NCBI RefSeq assembly: GCF_036090055.1
Contig: NZ_CP107970.1
Location: 4,032,501-4,096,500, forward strand
DNA length: 64,000 bases
Reading direction: 5' to 3'
Source: Nocardioides sp. NBC_00368
GTDB lineage: Bacteria; Actinomycetota; Actinomycetes; Propionibacteriales; Nocardioidaceae
In this document: piece by piece, positions 16,395 to 24,477 of the stretch
Numbering within the stretch: position 1 is the first letter of the stretch
Layout: each line of letters opens with the position of its first letter
Notes under the pieces: model-generated
The model's input: the letters and a program-made list of their open reading frames with translations, nothing else
Databases searched by the model: none
Told to the model about the DNA's origin: nothing
Translations under genes and position numbers: made by a program

Positions 16395-16428
16395 TTCAAA
16401 TTGAACACTCGCGCTATTCAACTTTGAA
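16395..16428. promoter_or_regulatory. Paired palindromes before the ABC exporter (probable PadR operator)
   Basis: TTCAAATTGAA at 16395-16405 and TTCAACTTTGAA at 16417-16428 are two AT-rich palindromes 11 bp apart, flanked by ACCCGGG and CCCGGGT copies that form an outer inverted repeat. A TTGACA hexamer lies just upstream at 16382-16387. The spacing of about two helical turns between palindrome centres suits cooperative binding by a dimeric repressor such as the PadR protein encoded immediately upstream. Confidence 0.55.
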
Positions 16429-16501
16429 TACCCGGGTAAATCGGGTGATTGTTGTCCGTCGTCCGTGCTTGTCTGGACTCGCACGCACAAGGGAGTGACA
16501 C

Positions 16502-17508
<1,007 letters not shown>

Positions 17509-17509
<1 letters not shown>

Positions 17510-18291
17510 TGACCGAGTTCCAGCAGCCCGTCCTCAAGTCCGGCTTCCTGCGGGAGTCGTTCGTCGTCTTCAACCGGCAGCTGCGGATGAACCTCCGCAA
17601 CCCGGCCTGGGTGCTCATCGGAGTGATGCAGCCGATCCTCTACCTGGTGCTGTTCGGCCCGCTGCTCGAGCCGCTGATCGAGCAGCTCGGCGGCAACGCC
17701 TACAACTGGTTCGTCCCCGGCATGCTCGTCCAGCTCGGCGTCTTCGGCGCGATGTTCGCCGGGTTCTCGCTCATCGGCGAGTGGCGCGAGGGCGTCATCG
17801 AGGCGGAGCGGGTCACCCCGGCCTCGCGCGGGGCGCTGCTCTTCGGGCGCCTCTACCGTGACCTGCTGCAGATCCTGGTCCAGGCGATCATCCTGGTCGC
17901 CCTCGGCCTGGTGATGGGTATGGACTTCAAGCCGATCGGCATCCTCGTCGGCATCGCGATCACGGTGCTGATCGGTGGCGCCGGGGCCGCCGCCTCCAAC
18001 GCGTTCGCGCTGCTCGTCAAGAGCGAGGACGTGATGGCGCCGGTGACCAACATGCTGCTGATGCCGATCCTGCTCCTCTCGGGCATCTTCCTGCCGATGA
18101 GCTTCGGTGCCCAGTGGCTGGAGACGCTGGCCGACATCATCCCGACCAAGCACATCGTCGACGCGGTGCGAGCCTCGTTCTTCGGGGACCTCGGGATCGC
18201 CGACATCGGCTGGGGTGTCGGCTGGACCCTGGTCCTGTTCGTGCTCTCCGTCTGGTGGGGCATCTCCACGTTCCGCAAGGAGAACGCTTAG
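17509..18291 (+). CDS. ABC-2 type permease (DrrB-like)
   Basis: A 260-residue inner-membrane permease with six predicted helices. It opens with a polar amphipathic lead (ESFVVFNRQLRMNLRNPAWVLIGVMQPILYLVLFGPL), has the ABC-2 conserved GEWREGVIEAERVTPASR coupling region, and ends FVLSVWWGISTFRKENA. It forms the membrane half of the exporter with the ATPase at 16502. ATG 17509 shares one base with the preceding stop. The compound exported is unknown. The two-component genes follow 55 bp downstream on the same strand and may belong to the same transcript or sense envelope stress caused by the same compounds. Confidence 0.9.
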
Positions 18292-18346
18292 GAAGACACG
18301 CGCTGTCTCTCAGCGGCGCTTCAGCGAGGGGTGGCAGGGTAGGAGT

Positions 18347-19069
18347 GTGAACAGCCCTGCCACCCCGAGCGACGCCGCCGGTGACAAGCCGCACGTGCTG
18401 GTCGTCGACGACGACAAGGCCGTGCGCGAGTCCCTGCGCCGGTCCCTGGAGTTCAACGGCTACGTGGTCGCCCTGGCCGGCGACGGCGCCGAGGCGCTCG
18501 CCGGGATCGCCAACCACGGCCCTGACGTCGTCGTGATGGACGTGATGATGCCGCGTCTCGACGGCATCGAGGCCACCAAGGCGCTGCGGGCAGCGGGCAA
18601 CGACGTACCCATCCTGGTGCTGACCGCCCGCGACGCGGTCGGTGACCGCGTGGACGGCCTCGACGCTGGGGCCGACGACTACCTCACCAAGCCGTTCGCG
18701 CTCGAGGAGCTGCTGGCCCGCCTGCGTGCGCTGCTCCGCCGGGCCGCGCCGATCGGCGAGGAGGACGAGGAGACCCTGTCCTTCGCCGACCTCACCATGA
18801 ACACCACGACCCGCGAGGTCACCCGCGGCGATCGGGCCATCGAGCTCACCCGCACCGAGTTCACGCTCCTGGAGATGTTCCTGCGCCGGCCCCGCCGCGT
18901 ACTCGACCGGTCCTTCATCCTCGAAGAGGTGTGGGGCTACGACTTCCCGACCACGGCCAACTCGCTGGAGGTCTACGTCGGCTACCTGCGGCGCAAGACC
19001 GAGGCCGAGGGTGAGGCCCGGCTGATCCACACCGTACGCGGCATCGGCTACGTGCTGAAGGAGCCGTGA
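18347..19069 (+). CDS. OmpR/PhoB-family response regulator (MprA-like)
   Basis: A 240-residue regulator. The receiver domain covers residues 15-130, with acidic pocket VVDDD near 20, phospho-acceptor Asp65 in VVVMDVMMPRLDG, Thr in LTARD and Lys in YLTKPF. The C-terminal winged helix (about 145-238) contains ELTRTEFTLLEMFLRRPRRVLDR and YVGYLRRKTE, then HTVRGIGYVLKEP. GTG 18347 sits one base after AGGAG, an unusually tight spacing, but no other start keeps the receiver intact. Its stop overlaps the sensor kinase start (GTGA). It most resembles mycobacterial MprA, a cell-envelope stress regulator. Confidence 0.92.
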   Translation: MNSPATPSDAAGDKPHVLVVDDDKAVRESLRRSLEFNGYVVALAGDGAEALAGIANHGPDVVVMDVMMPRLDGIEATKALRAAGNDVPILVLTARDAVGDRVDGLDAGADDYLTKPFALEELLARLRALLRRAAPIGEEDEETLSFADLTMNTTTREVTRGDRAIELTRTEFTLLEMFLRRPRRVLDRSFILEEVWGYDFPTTANSLEVYVGYLRRKTEAEGEARLIHTVRGIGYVLKEP

Positions 19070-20496
19070 GCAGCGCCGTGAGCATGACGGCCACCGGCTC
19101 TCGCTACCGCGGTTCCCTGGCGGGCCGGGTGACGCTGTTGACCACCCTCGCTGTCGCCGGGTCGATCGCGATGATCGCGATCGGGCTCTACTTCGTCGTA
19201 CGCATCCAGCTGCAGGCCAACATGGACGAGTCGCTGTTGAGCCGGGCGACGGCCGCGGCAGAAAACCCATTGCTGATCCGCAACACCCGCACCGGGGAGA
19301 CCGTGCCGACCTGGGTCCTCAACGCCAGTGACATCCAGGTCGCCGAGGTGAGTGATCACGACTACTGGTCTCCGACGGAGAGCTTTCCCCGCCCCGGCGC
19401 GCCCGAGGTGCAGGTCGCCACGAGGAAGGTCCCGATGGTGGTGCGCACCATCTCGACGAGGGACGGGGACTTCCGGGTTGTGACCGTGCCGATCTCTGGC
19501 AGCGATACGGCGCTGATGCTGGCACAGTCACTGGAGCCACAGAAGGCGATGTACAAGCGGCTCGGCTTTGTCGTGCTCTTCTTCGGCGCGGCGGGGGTCG
19601 TTGCGGCGGCGCTCGCCGGGTGGGCGGTCGCGGCGGGCGGACTGCGTCCGGTGCGGCGGCTGACGGCCTCGGTCGACCGGATCGCGACCACCGAGGACCT
19701 CACCCCGCTCCCGGTCGAGGGCGACGACGAGATCGCCCGGCTGGCGACCTCGTTCAACCGCATGCTGTCCGCGGTCTCCGCCTCCCGGGACCGGCAGCGG
19801 CAACTGGTGGCGGACGCCTCGCACGAGCTGCGTACGCCGCTGACCTCGCTCCGCACCAACGTCGAGCTGCTCACCCAGGCAGACGCCTCGATCTCGGGCG
19901 AGCAGCGGGCCGACCTGCTCGGGGACATCCGCGCCCAGATCGAGGAGCTCACCAACCTGATCGGCGACCTCGTCGAGCTGGCCCGCGACGAGCCTGCCGA
20001 GCCGACGCTGGAGACGGTCGACCTCTCCGACGTGGTGGACCGGGCGCTCTCCCGGGTCCGTCTGCGCGCACCGTCGGTGACCTTCACCGAGGAGATGGCG
20101 TCGTGGTGGGTCATGGGTGACGCCAGCTCGCTGGAGCGGGCGGTCACCAACCTGCTCGACAACGCCGCCAAGTGGTCCCCGGACTCCGGCACGGTGCACA
20201 TCTCCCTCCACGCCGGCGTGCTCAACGTCGACGACGAGGGACCGGGCATCGCCGAGGACGACATCCCCTACGTCTTCGACCGGTTCTACCGCTCCACCGA
20301 GGCCCGCTCGATGCCCGGATCGGGGCTCGGCCTCGCTATCGTCCGACAGGTCGCCGAACGCAGCGGCGGGTCCGTCTCCGCGGCCCGTTCCCCGTTCGGC
20401 GGCGCACGGATGACCCTGCGCCTGCCCGGCTCGGCCTCACCCCGGCCGACCGAACCGCCCACGGCTGTGTTGAACGATGAAGGACTGAACCATTGA
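19066..20496 (+). CDS. Sensor histidine kinase (MprB-like)
   Basis: A 476-residue membrane kinase. One helix near residue 20-50 and a second around 165-190 (VLFFGAAGVVAAALAGWAVAA) bracket an extracytoplasmic sensor region. A HAMP segment follows (GLRPVRRLTASVDRI), then the H-box ADASHELRTPLTSL with His253, N-box LLDNAAKWSP, G1 DDEGPGIAEDD, F-box YVFDRFYRS and G2 GSGLGLAIV. It phosphorylates the response regulator encoded just upstream, with which it is coupled by a GTGA overlap. Its stop overlaps the lipoprotein gene start (TTGA), so sensor and lipoprotein are made together. Confidence 0.93.
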   Translation: MSSAVSMTATGSRYRGSLAGRVTLLTTLAVAGSIAMIAIGLYFVVRIQLQANMDESLLSRATAAAENPLLIRNTRTGETVPTWVLNASDIQVAEVSDHDYWSPTESFPRPGAPEVQVATRKVPMVVRTISTRDGDFRVVTVPISGSDTALMLAQSLEPQKAMYKRLGFVVLFFGAAGVVAAALAGWAVAAGGLRPVRRLTASVDRIATTEDLTPLPVEGDDEIARLATSFNRMLSAVSASRDRQRQLVADASHELRTPLTSLRTNVELLTQADASISGEQRADLLGDIRAQIEELTNLIGDLVELARDEPAEPTLETVDLSDVVDRALSRVRLRAPSVTFTEEMASWWVMGDASSLERAVTNLLDNAAKWSPDSGTVHISLHAGVLNVDDEGPGIAEDDIPYVFDRFYRSTEARSMPGSGLGLAIVRQVAERSGGSVSAARSPFGGARMTLRLPGSASPRPTEPPTAVLNDEGLNH

Positions 20497-21032
20497 GGTA
20501 CGCCGTCCTGGCGCCCGGTCTGCTGGCGCTGCTCTCCCTCGCTGCCTGTGGAGCCGAGGATCCCGCCCCCTCGGCATCCGCATCGGCTTCCGCGTCGGGG
20601 TCTGATCACTCCGCCAAGGAGACGTTCAACCCGTGCGACGGGCTCGACATCGCTCCCGTCGAGAAGGCCCTCGGCGCCCAGCTCCGCGTCGAGAAGGGCA
20701 CCTCGGCGGCACCCCGCTGCGCACTGCTTCCCGAGAAGTCGGGTGGGACTGCGTACGAGCTGAACTACCTGCCCTTCAAGGGCACCCTCGCGGAAGCGTG
20801 GAAGACCATGGACGTGCAGTCGGGCAAGGTCAGCGAACCCGAGGTCAGGGACGCCGACGACGCCAGGCTGGTCAAGCAGCAGGGAGTCAGCTCGTACGCC
20901 GTCACCGGCTTCGTCCAGAACGGCGCCCTGATCCAGAGCTTCAACTCCGTCGACCTGGAGCCTTACGACGGCGACGCCATGGACCGCGCCGCCCAGGCTC
21001 TGCTCGAGCAGCTCAGCGCCAACGCCCCGTAG
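20493..21032 (+). CDS. Lipoprotein, DUF3558-like
   Basis: A 179-residue exported lipoprotein. The signal peptide MRYAVLAPGLLALLSLAAC ends in the lipobox LAAC, so the Cys is lipidated and the mature protein is held on the outer face of the membrane. A Ser/Ala-rich linker (PSASASASASGSD) follows, then a folded region starting FNPCDGLD with a second Cys pairing possibly to PRCALLP. The start is TTG 20493, overlapping the kinase stop. The PCD opening and size resemble DUF3558 lipoproteins. As a product coupled to the sensor kinase, it may serve as an extracytoplasmic accessory to that system; this is inference. Confidence 0.78.
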   Translation: MRYAVLAPGLLALLSLAACGAEDPAPSASASASASGSDHSAKETFNPCDGLDIAPVEKALGAQLRVEKGTSAAPRCALLPEKSGGTAYELNYLPFKGTLAEAWKTMDVQSGKVSEPEVRDADDARLVKQQGVSSYAVTGFVQNGALIQSFNSVDLEPYDGDAMDRAAQALLEQLSANAP

Positions 21033-21058
21033 CCGAGGCGTCAGCCCCGTCGGCCGAG
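21028..21058. repeat. Single arm of the repeat found inside atuA
   Basis: These 31 bases, starting in the lipoprotein stop codon region, match the left arm of the hairpin repeat at 41657-41688 with one gap and only a few substitutions; both contain CCGAGGCGTC and CCCGTCG separated by the same distance. It lies between the convergent lipoprotein and zwf genes. The shared sequence shows a dispersed repeat family. Confidence 0.6.
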
Positions 21059-21074
21059 GCGGGCGACTTCCCGG

Positions 21075-22532
21075 CTAGTGCTTCTTCGTCTCGCGCCAGG
21101 AACGCTCGAAGGGGAGGCGCCAGGCGTGCGGGGCGATCAGCTGGTGGATCGAGTTGGGACCCCAGGAGCCGGGCGCGTAGAGGCGGACCGGCGGCGGGTT
21201 GTCGAGGAGCGGCTGGGAGATCTCCCAGAGCGTCTCGATGCCCTCGGCGGTGGTGAAGAGGGTGTGGTCGCCGCGCATGGCGTCGTGGATGAGGCGTTCG
21301 TACGCCTCCAGGACACCGGTCGAGGAGCTCGTCTCCTGGGTGGCGAACTGCATGGAGAGCTTCTCCAGCTTCATCCCGGGCCCGGGACGCTTGCCGTAGA
21401 ACGACAGCGACATCTTCGACTGGTCGGCGAGGTCGAAGGTGAGGTGGTCGGGGCCCTGGGTGCCGGCGCCGGAGTTGGCCGGGAACATCGTCAGCGGCGG
21501 CTCCTTGAACGCGATCGAGATGATCCGCGCGCCCTCGGCCAGCTTCTTGCCGGTGCGCAGGAAGAACGGCACACCCGCCCAGCGCCAGTTGTCGATGATC
21601 ACCTTCATCGCGATGAAGGTCTCGGTGTCGGAGTCGTCGGCGACCTCGTTCTTGCCGCGGTAGCCCGAGTATTGGCCACGCACCACGTTGCGCGGGTCGA
21701 GCGGCTGGATCGAGCGGAAGACCTTGTTCTTCTCCTCGCCGATCGGGTCGGGGGCCAGCGACGTCGGCGGCTCCATCGCCATGAACGCCAGCACCTGCAT
21801 CAGGTGAGTGACGACCATGTCGCGGTAGGCGCCGGTGCCCTCGTAGAAGGCGGTGCGTCCCTCCAGGCCGAGCGTCTCGGGGATGTCGATCTGGACGTGG
21901 TCGATGAAGTTGCGGTTCCAGATCGGCTCGAAGAGACCGTTGGCGAAGCGGAAGGCCAGGATGTTCTGCGCGGCCTCCTTGCCGAGGAAGTGGTCGATCC
22001 GGAAGATCTGCTCCTCGGTGAAGACCTCGTGGATCTTCGCGTTGAGCTCCTTGGCCGACTCGAGGTCGGTGCCGAAGGGCTTCTCCATGATGATCCGGGC
22101 GCGCTCGACGAGGTCGGCCTCCTCGAGCTGGCGGATCACGTCCTGGGCAGCCTTGGGCGGGACGCTGAGGTAGTGGAGGCGGCGTACGTCGCTGCCGACC
22201 CCCTGCAGCTTCTTCTCGGCGAGCTTCACCGCGTCGGCGAGCGCGTGCGGCCCCTCCTTGGTCGAGACGTAGGAGAGCATCCCGCCGAAGGCCCCCCACC
22301 GCGCGTCGGTGATCTCGCCCTTGCCGAACTCCTCGCACGCCTCGCGGGCGAACGCGACGAAGTCCTCGTCGGACATCTCCTCCAGCGAGGTGCCGACGAT
22401 CTGGGCGTCCGTCATCAGCCCGGCCTCGTTGAGTCTGAGCAGGCCAGGAAGGAGTTTGCGGCGCGCCAGGTCACCCGTCGCACCGAAGAGCACGATCACA
22501 TGTGGCAGGGCTTTGTCATCGATGGTCGCCAT
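21075..22532 (-). CDS. zwf: Glucose-6-phosphate 1-dehydrogenase
   Basis: A 485-residue enzyme oxidising glucose-6-phosphate to 6-phosphogluconolactone with NADP+ (or NAD+), the first step of the oxidative pentose phosphate path. The N-terminal dinucleotide site reads VIVLFGATGDLARRKLLPGL, the substrate/catalytic signature is RIDHFLGKEAAQN with the catalytic His, and EKPFG carries the conserved Lys-Pro. Length is normal. Start ATG 22532 is preceded by an AT-rich gap of 88 bp to the pabB stop. No opcA, tal or gnd gene is adjacent, so it is outside the classic actinobacterial tkt-tal-zwf-opcA cluster and may be a second copy. Confidence 0.95.
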   Translation of the reverse strand: MATIDDKALPHVIVLFGATGDLARRKLLPGLLRLNEAGLMTDAQIVGTSLEEMSDEDFVAFAREACEEFGKGEITDARWGAFGGMLSYVSTKEGPHALADAVKLAEKKLQGVGSDVRRLHYLSVPPKAAQDVIRQLEEADLVERARIIMEKPFGTDLESAKELNAKIHEVFTEEQIFRIDHFLGKEAAQNILAFRFANGLFEPIWNRNFIDHVQIDIPETLGLEGRTAFYEGTGAYRDMVVTHLMQVLAFMAMEPPTSLAPDPIGEEKNKVFRSIQPLDPRNVVRGQYSGYRGKNEVADDSDTETFIAMKVIIDNWRWAGVPFFLRTGKKLAEGARIISIAFKEPPLTMFPANSGAGTQGPDHLTFDLADQSKMSLSFYGKRPGPGMKLEKLSMQFATQETSSSTGVLEAYERLIHDAMRGDHTLFTTAEGIETLWEISQPLLDNPPPVRLYAPGSWGPNSIHQLIAPHAWRLPFERSWRETKKH

Positions 22533-22620
22533 GATGAGTCCACGGTAGTCCCCGTTTTATGAACGATCCAATAGACAACGGCCGCCGTCTCAACGTGTCG
22601 CCGTCTTTTCACCTGATTGA

Positions 22621-23889
22621 TCATCTGCCGAGGGAAGCGCGCACCCGGTCGGCCTTCAACCGCGCCTCGGCGGCCTCCTCGACGACGTCGGACTTGACGG
22701 TGATTCCCCCGCCCGTCCCGATCCGCCAGGTGCGGGCGTCGTGGGTCGTCAGGGTGCGGATGACCACCCCCAGGTCCGCCGGTCCGTCGCCGGAGATCCA
22801 GCCGAACGCACCGGCGTACGCCGCCCGCGGCCCGCCCAGGTCGCGCTCGGCACGCTCGATGACCTCCATCGTGCGCAGCTTGGGCGCACCGGTCATCGAT
22901 CCAGCGGGGAAGAGCCTGCGCAACGCCTCGATCGCGGTGATCCCGTCGCTGAGATGTCCCCTGACCGTGGTGACGAGCTGGTGCACGGTCTCGTAGGACT
23001 CCACCTGCATCAGGCCGGGCACCTCCACCGTCCCCGGCTCGCACACCATCGCGAGGTCGTTGCGGAGCAGATCGGTGATCATCAGGTTCTCGCTGCGCAG
23101 CTTGGGATCCGTACGCAGCAGCTCCGCGTTGGCGGCGTCCTGTTCTGCCGTGGCGCCTCGTGGGGTCGTCCCCTTGATCGGCCTGGTCTCGATCGTGCGG
23201 TCATCGTCGATGAGCGCATAGCGCTCGGGGCTCGAGCTCAGCAACCACGCGTTGTGACCGGCGACGTCGTGCTGGAGGAACCCTGCGTACGGGGCGGGGT
23301 TGATGCTTCTGAGCCGCAGGTAGGTCTCCACCGGGTCGGCCTCGGCCTCGACCGTCGTGCGGTAGGTCAGGTTGGCCTCATAGGTGTCGCCGGCCCGGAG
23401 GGCTTCTTGGATCTGGGCGAAGGCGGCGCGGTAGGCGGGGGACGGCGGGGAGGAATACCCGGTCAACCGGGTATCGCTGCGCTTCTCAGGCATTGCAACA
23501 CCTGAGAAGCGCAGGGATTGCCCGAGAAGTTCGTGCTCGAAGAGCCGGATGTGCGACGGCCGCATCCAGACGGCGTCCGGTACGTCCCGCGACGGAGCAG
23601 CGGGGAGATCGGGCCGGCAGGCGTAGCCGAGGTAGCCGAACCACTGCTCCCCGGGCCCGACCTCGCGTTCGAGGACCTCCCAGATGTCGTCGCCGACGAC
23701 CTCCGATCGGCCATCGGCGTGGCGCAGCACCTCACGGCGCGCGGCGGAGTAGGTCAGCGAGACGTCGTCGTCCTCCAGCCAGCCGATCAGGGACCGGGTA
23801 CCGGACCACTCGCGCGCCCCGCCGCCGTCGAGCCAGACGCAGCGGGGGTGTGCGGCGGCCACCTCGGCGAAGAGGTCCTCGACGCTCAC
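22621..23889 (-). CDS. pabB: Chorismate-binding enzyme, aminodeoxychorismate synthase component I
   Basis: A 422-residue member of the anthranilate/aminodeoxychorismate synthase I family, converting chorismate plus ammonia to 4-amino-4-deoxychorismate for folate. The chorismate-binding domain starts around residue 150: AGDTYEANLTYR, SSSPERY, ETRPIKGTTPRG (the PIKGT motif with the Lys that marks PabB), ENLMITDLLRNDL, FPAGSMTGAPKLRTMEVI and IGTGGGITVKSDVVEEAAE. Residues 121-145 are encoded exactly by a 75-bp palindromic repeat, inserted in-frame in the linker between the N-terminal and catalytic domains. It is the third gene of the operon after the PhzE-type and pabA genes. Start ATG 23889 lies 18 bp after the pabA stop. 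Confidence 0.9.
   Translation of the reverse strand: MSVEDLFAEVAAAHPRCVWLDGGGAREWSGTRSLIGWLEDDDVSLTYSAARREVLRHADGRSEVVGDDIWEVLEREVGPGEQWFGYLGYACRPDLPAAPSRDVPDAVWMRPSHIRLFEHELLGQSLRFSGVAMPEKRSDTRLTGYSSPPSPAYRAAFAQIQEALRAGDTYEANLTYRTTVEAEADPVETYLRLRSINPAPYAGFLQHDVAGHNAWLLSSSPERYALIDDDRTIETRPIKGTTPRGATAEQDAANAELLRTDPKLRSENLMITDLLRNDLAMVCEPGTVEVPGLMQVESYETVHQLVTTVRGHLSDGITAIEALRRLFPAGSMTGAPKLRTMEVIERAERDLGGPRAAYAGAFGWISGDGPADLGVVIRTLTTHDARTWRIGTGGGITVKSDVVEEAAEARLKADRVRASLGR
23455..23529. repeat. 75-bp palindromic element, copy B, in-frame inside pabB
   Basis: Same element as 5341-5415. The 20-bp palindrome ATACCCGGTCAACCGGGTAT at 23455-23474 has one central substitution; next comes a perfect 14-bp stem, CTGCGCTTCTCAGG at 23477-23490 with CCTGAGAAGCGCAG at 23501-23514. 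One stem base pair is A-T in copy A and G-C in copy B, a compensatory change. Read on the reverse strand it is exactly 25 codons in the pabB frame, beginning LLGQSLRFSG. Confidence 0.9.
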
Positions 23890-23907
23890 CGGTGCCTCAC
23901 CGCTGCC

Positions 23908-24477
23908 TCAGACCTGCCGGTTCAGGAAGTTCGCGACCATCGCCGCGCCGTGCTGGGAGAGCACCGACTCGGGATGGAACTGCACGCCCTCGAGCGGCAG
24001 TTCACGATGGCGTACGCCCATCACGACCCCGTCCTCAGAACGCGCCGTGACCTCGAGGACATCGGGCAGGGAGACGGCGGCGAGCGAGTGGTAGCGCACC
24101 GCCTCGAGTGGCGAGGGGAGGCCGGCGAAGACCCCGCGACCGTCGTGGGTCACCTGCGCGACCTCACCGTGGGCGGGCTCGATCCGGTCGACGACGCCGC
24201 CGTAGGCGGTGACCAGACCCTGCATGCCCAGGCAGACGCCGAGGACGGGCCGCCCCGCCGCCACGAGTACGTCACGCCCGACCGCGAAGTCCGCCGGGTC
24301 GGCAGGGTGGCCGGGCCCGGGCGAGAGCACCACATGGGTGTAGCCGGCGAGGTCGCCGAGCTTCACCTCGTCGTGCTCGACGACGTCCGGCATCTCACCG
24401 CTGACCTGCGCGATCATGTGGACGAGACTCCACACGTAGGAGTCGTGGTGATCGATCACCACCACGCGTGCGCTCAT
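23908..24477 (-). CDS. pabA: Glutamine amidotransferase, aminodeoxychorismate/anthranilate synthase component II
   Basis: A 189-residue class I glutamine amidotransferase that hydrolyses glutamine and supplies ammonia to a chorismate-aminating partner. The nucleophile lies in PVLGVCLGMQGL (Cys), the oxyanion region in LSPGPGHP, and the His-Glu pair in VQFHPESVLSQ. It overlaps the PhzE-type gene upstream as ATGA and precedes pabB by 18 bp, so PabB is the likely partner. PabA and TrpG are not separable by sequence alone; the PIKGT motif of the adjacent component I favours aminodeoxychorismate. Confidence 0.9.
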   Translation of the reverse strand: MSARVVVIDHHDSYVWSLVHMIAQVSGEMPDVVEHDEVKLGDLAGYTHVVLSPGPGHPADPADFAVGRDVLVAAGRPVLGVCLGMQGLVTAYGGVVDRIEPAHGEVAQVTHDGRGVFAGLPSPLEAVRYHSLAAVSLPDVLEVTARSEDGVVMGVRHRELPLEGVQFHPESVLSQHGAAMVANFLNRQV

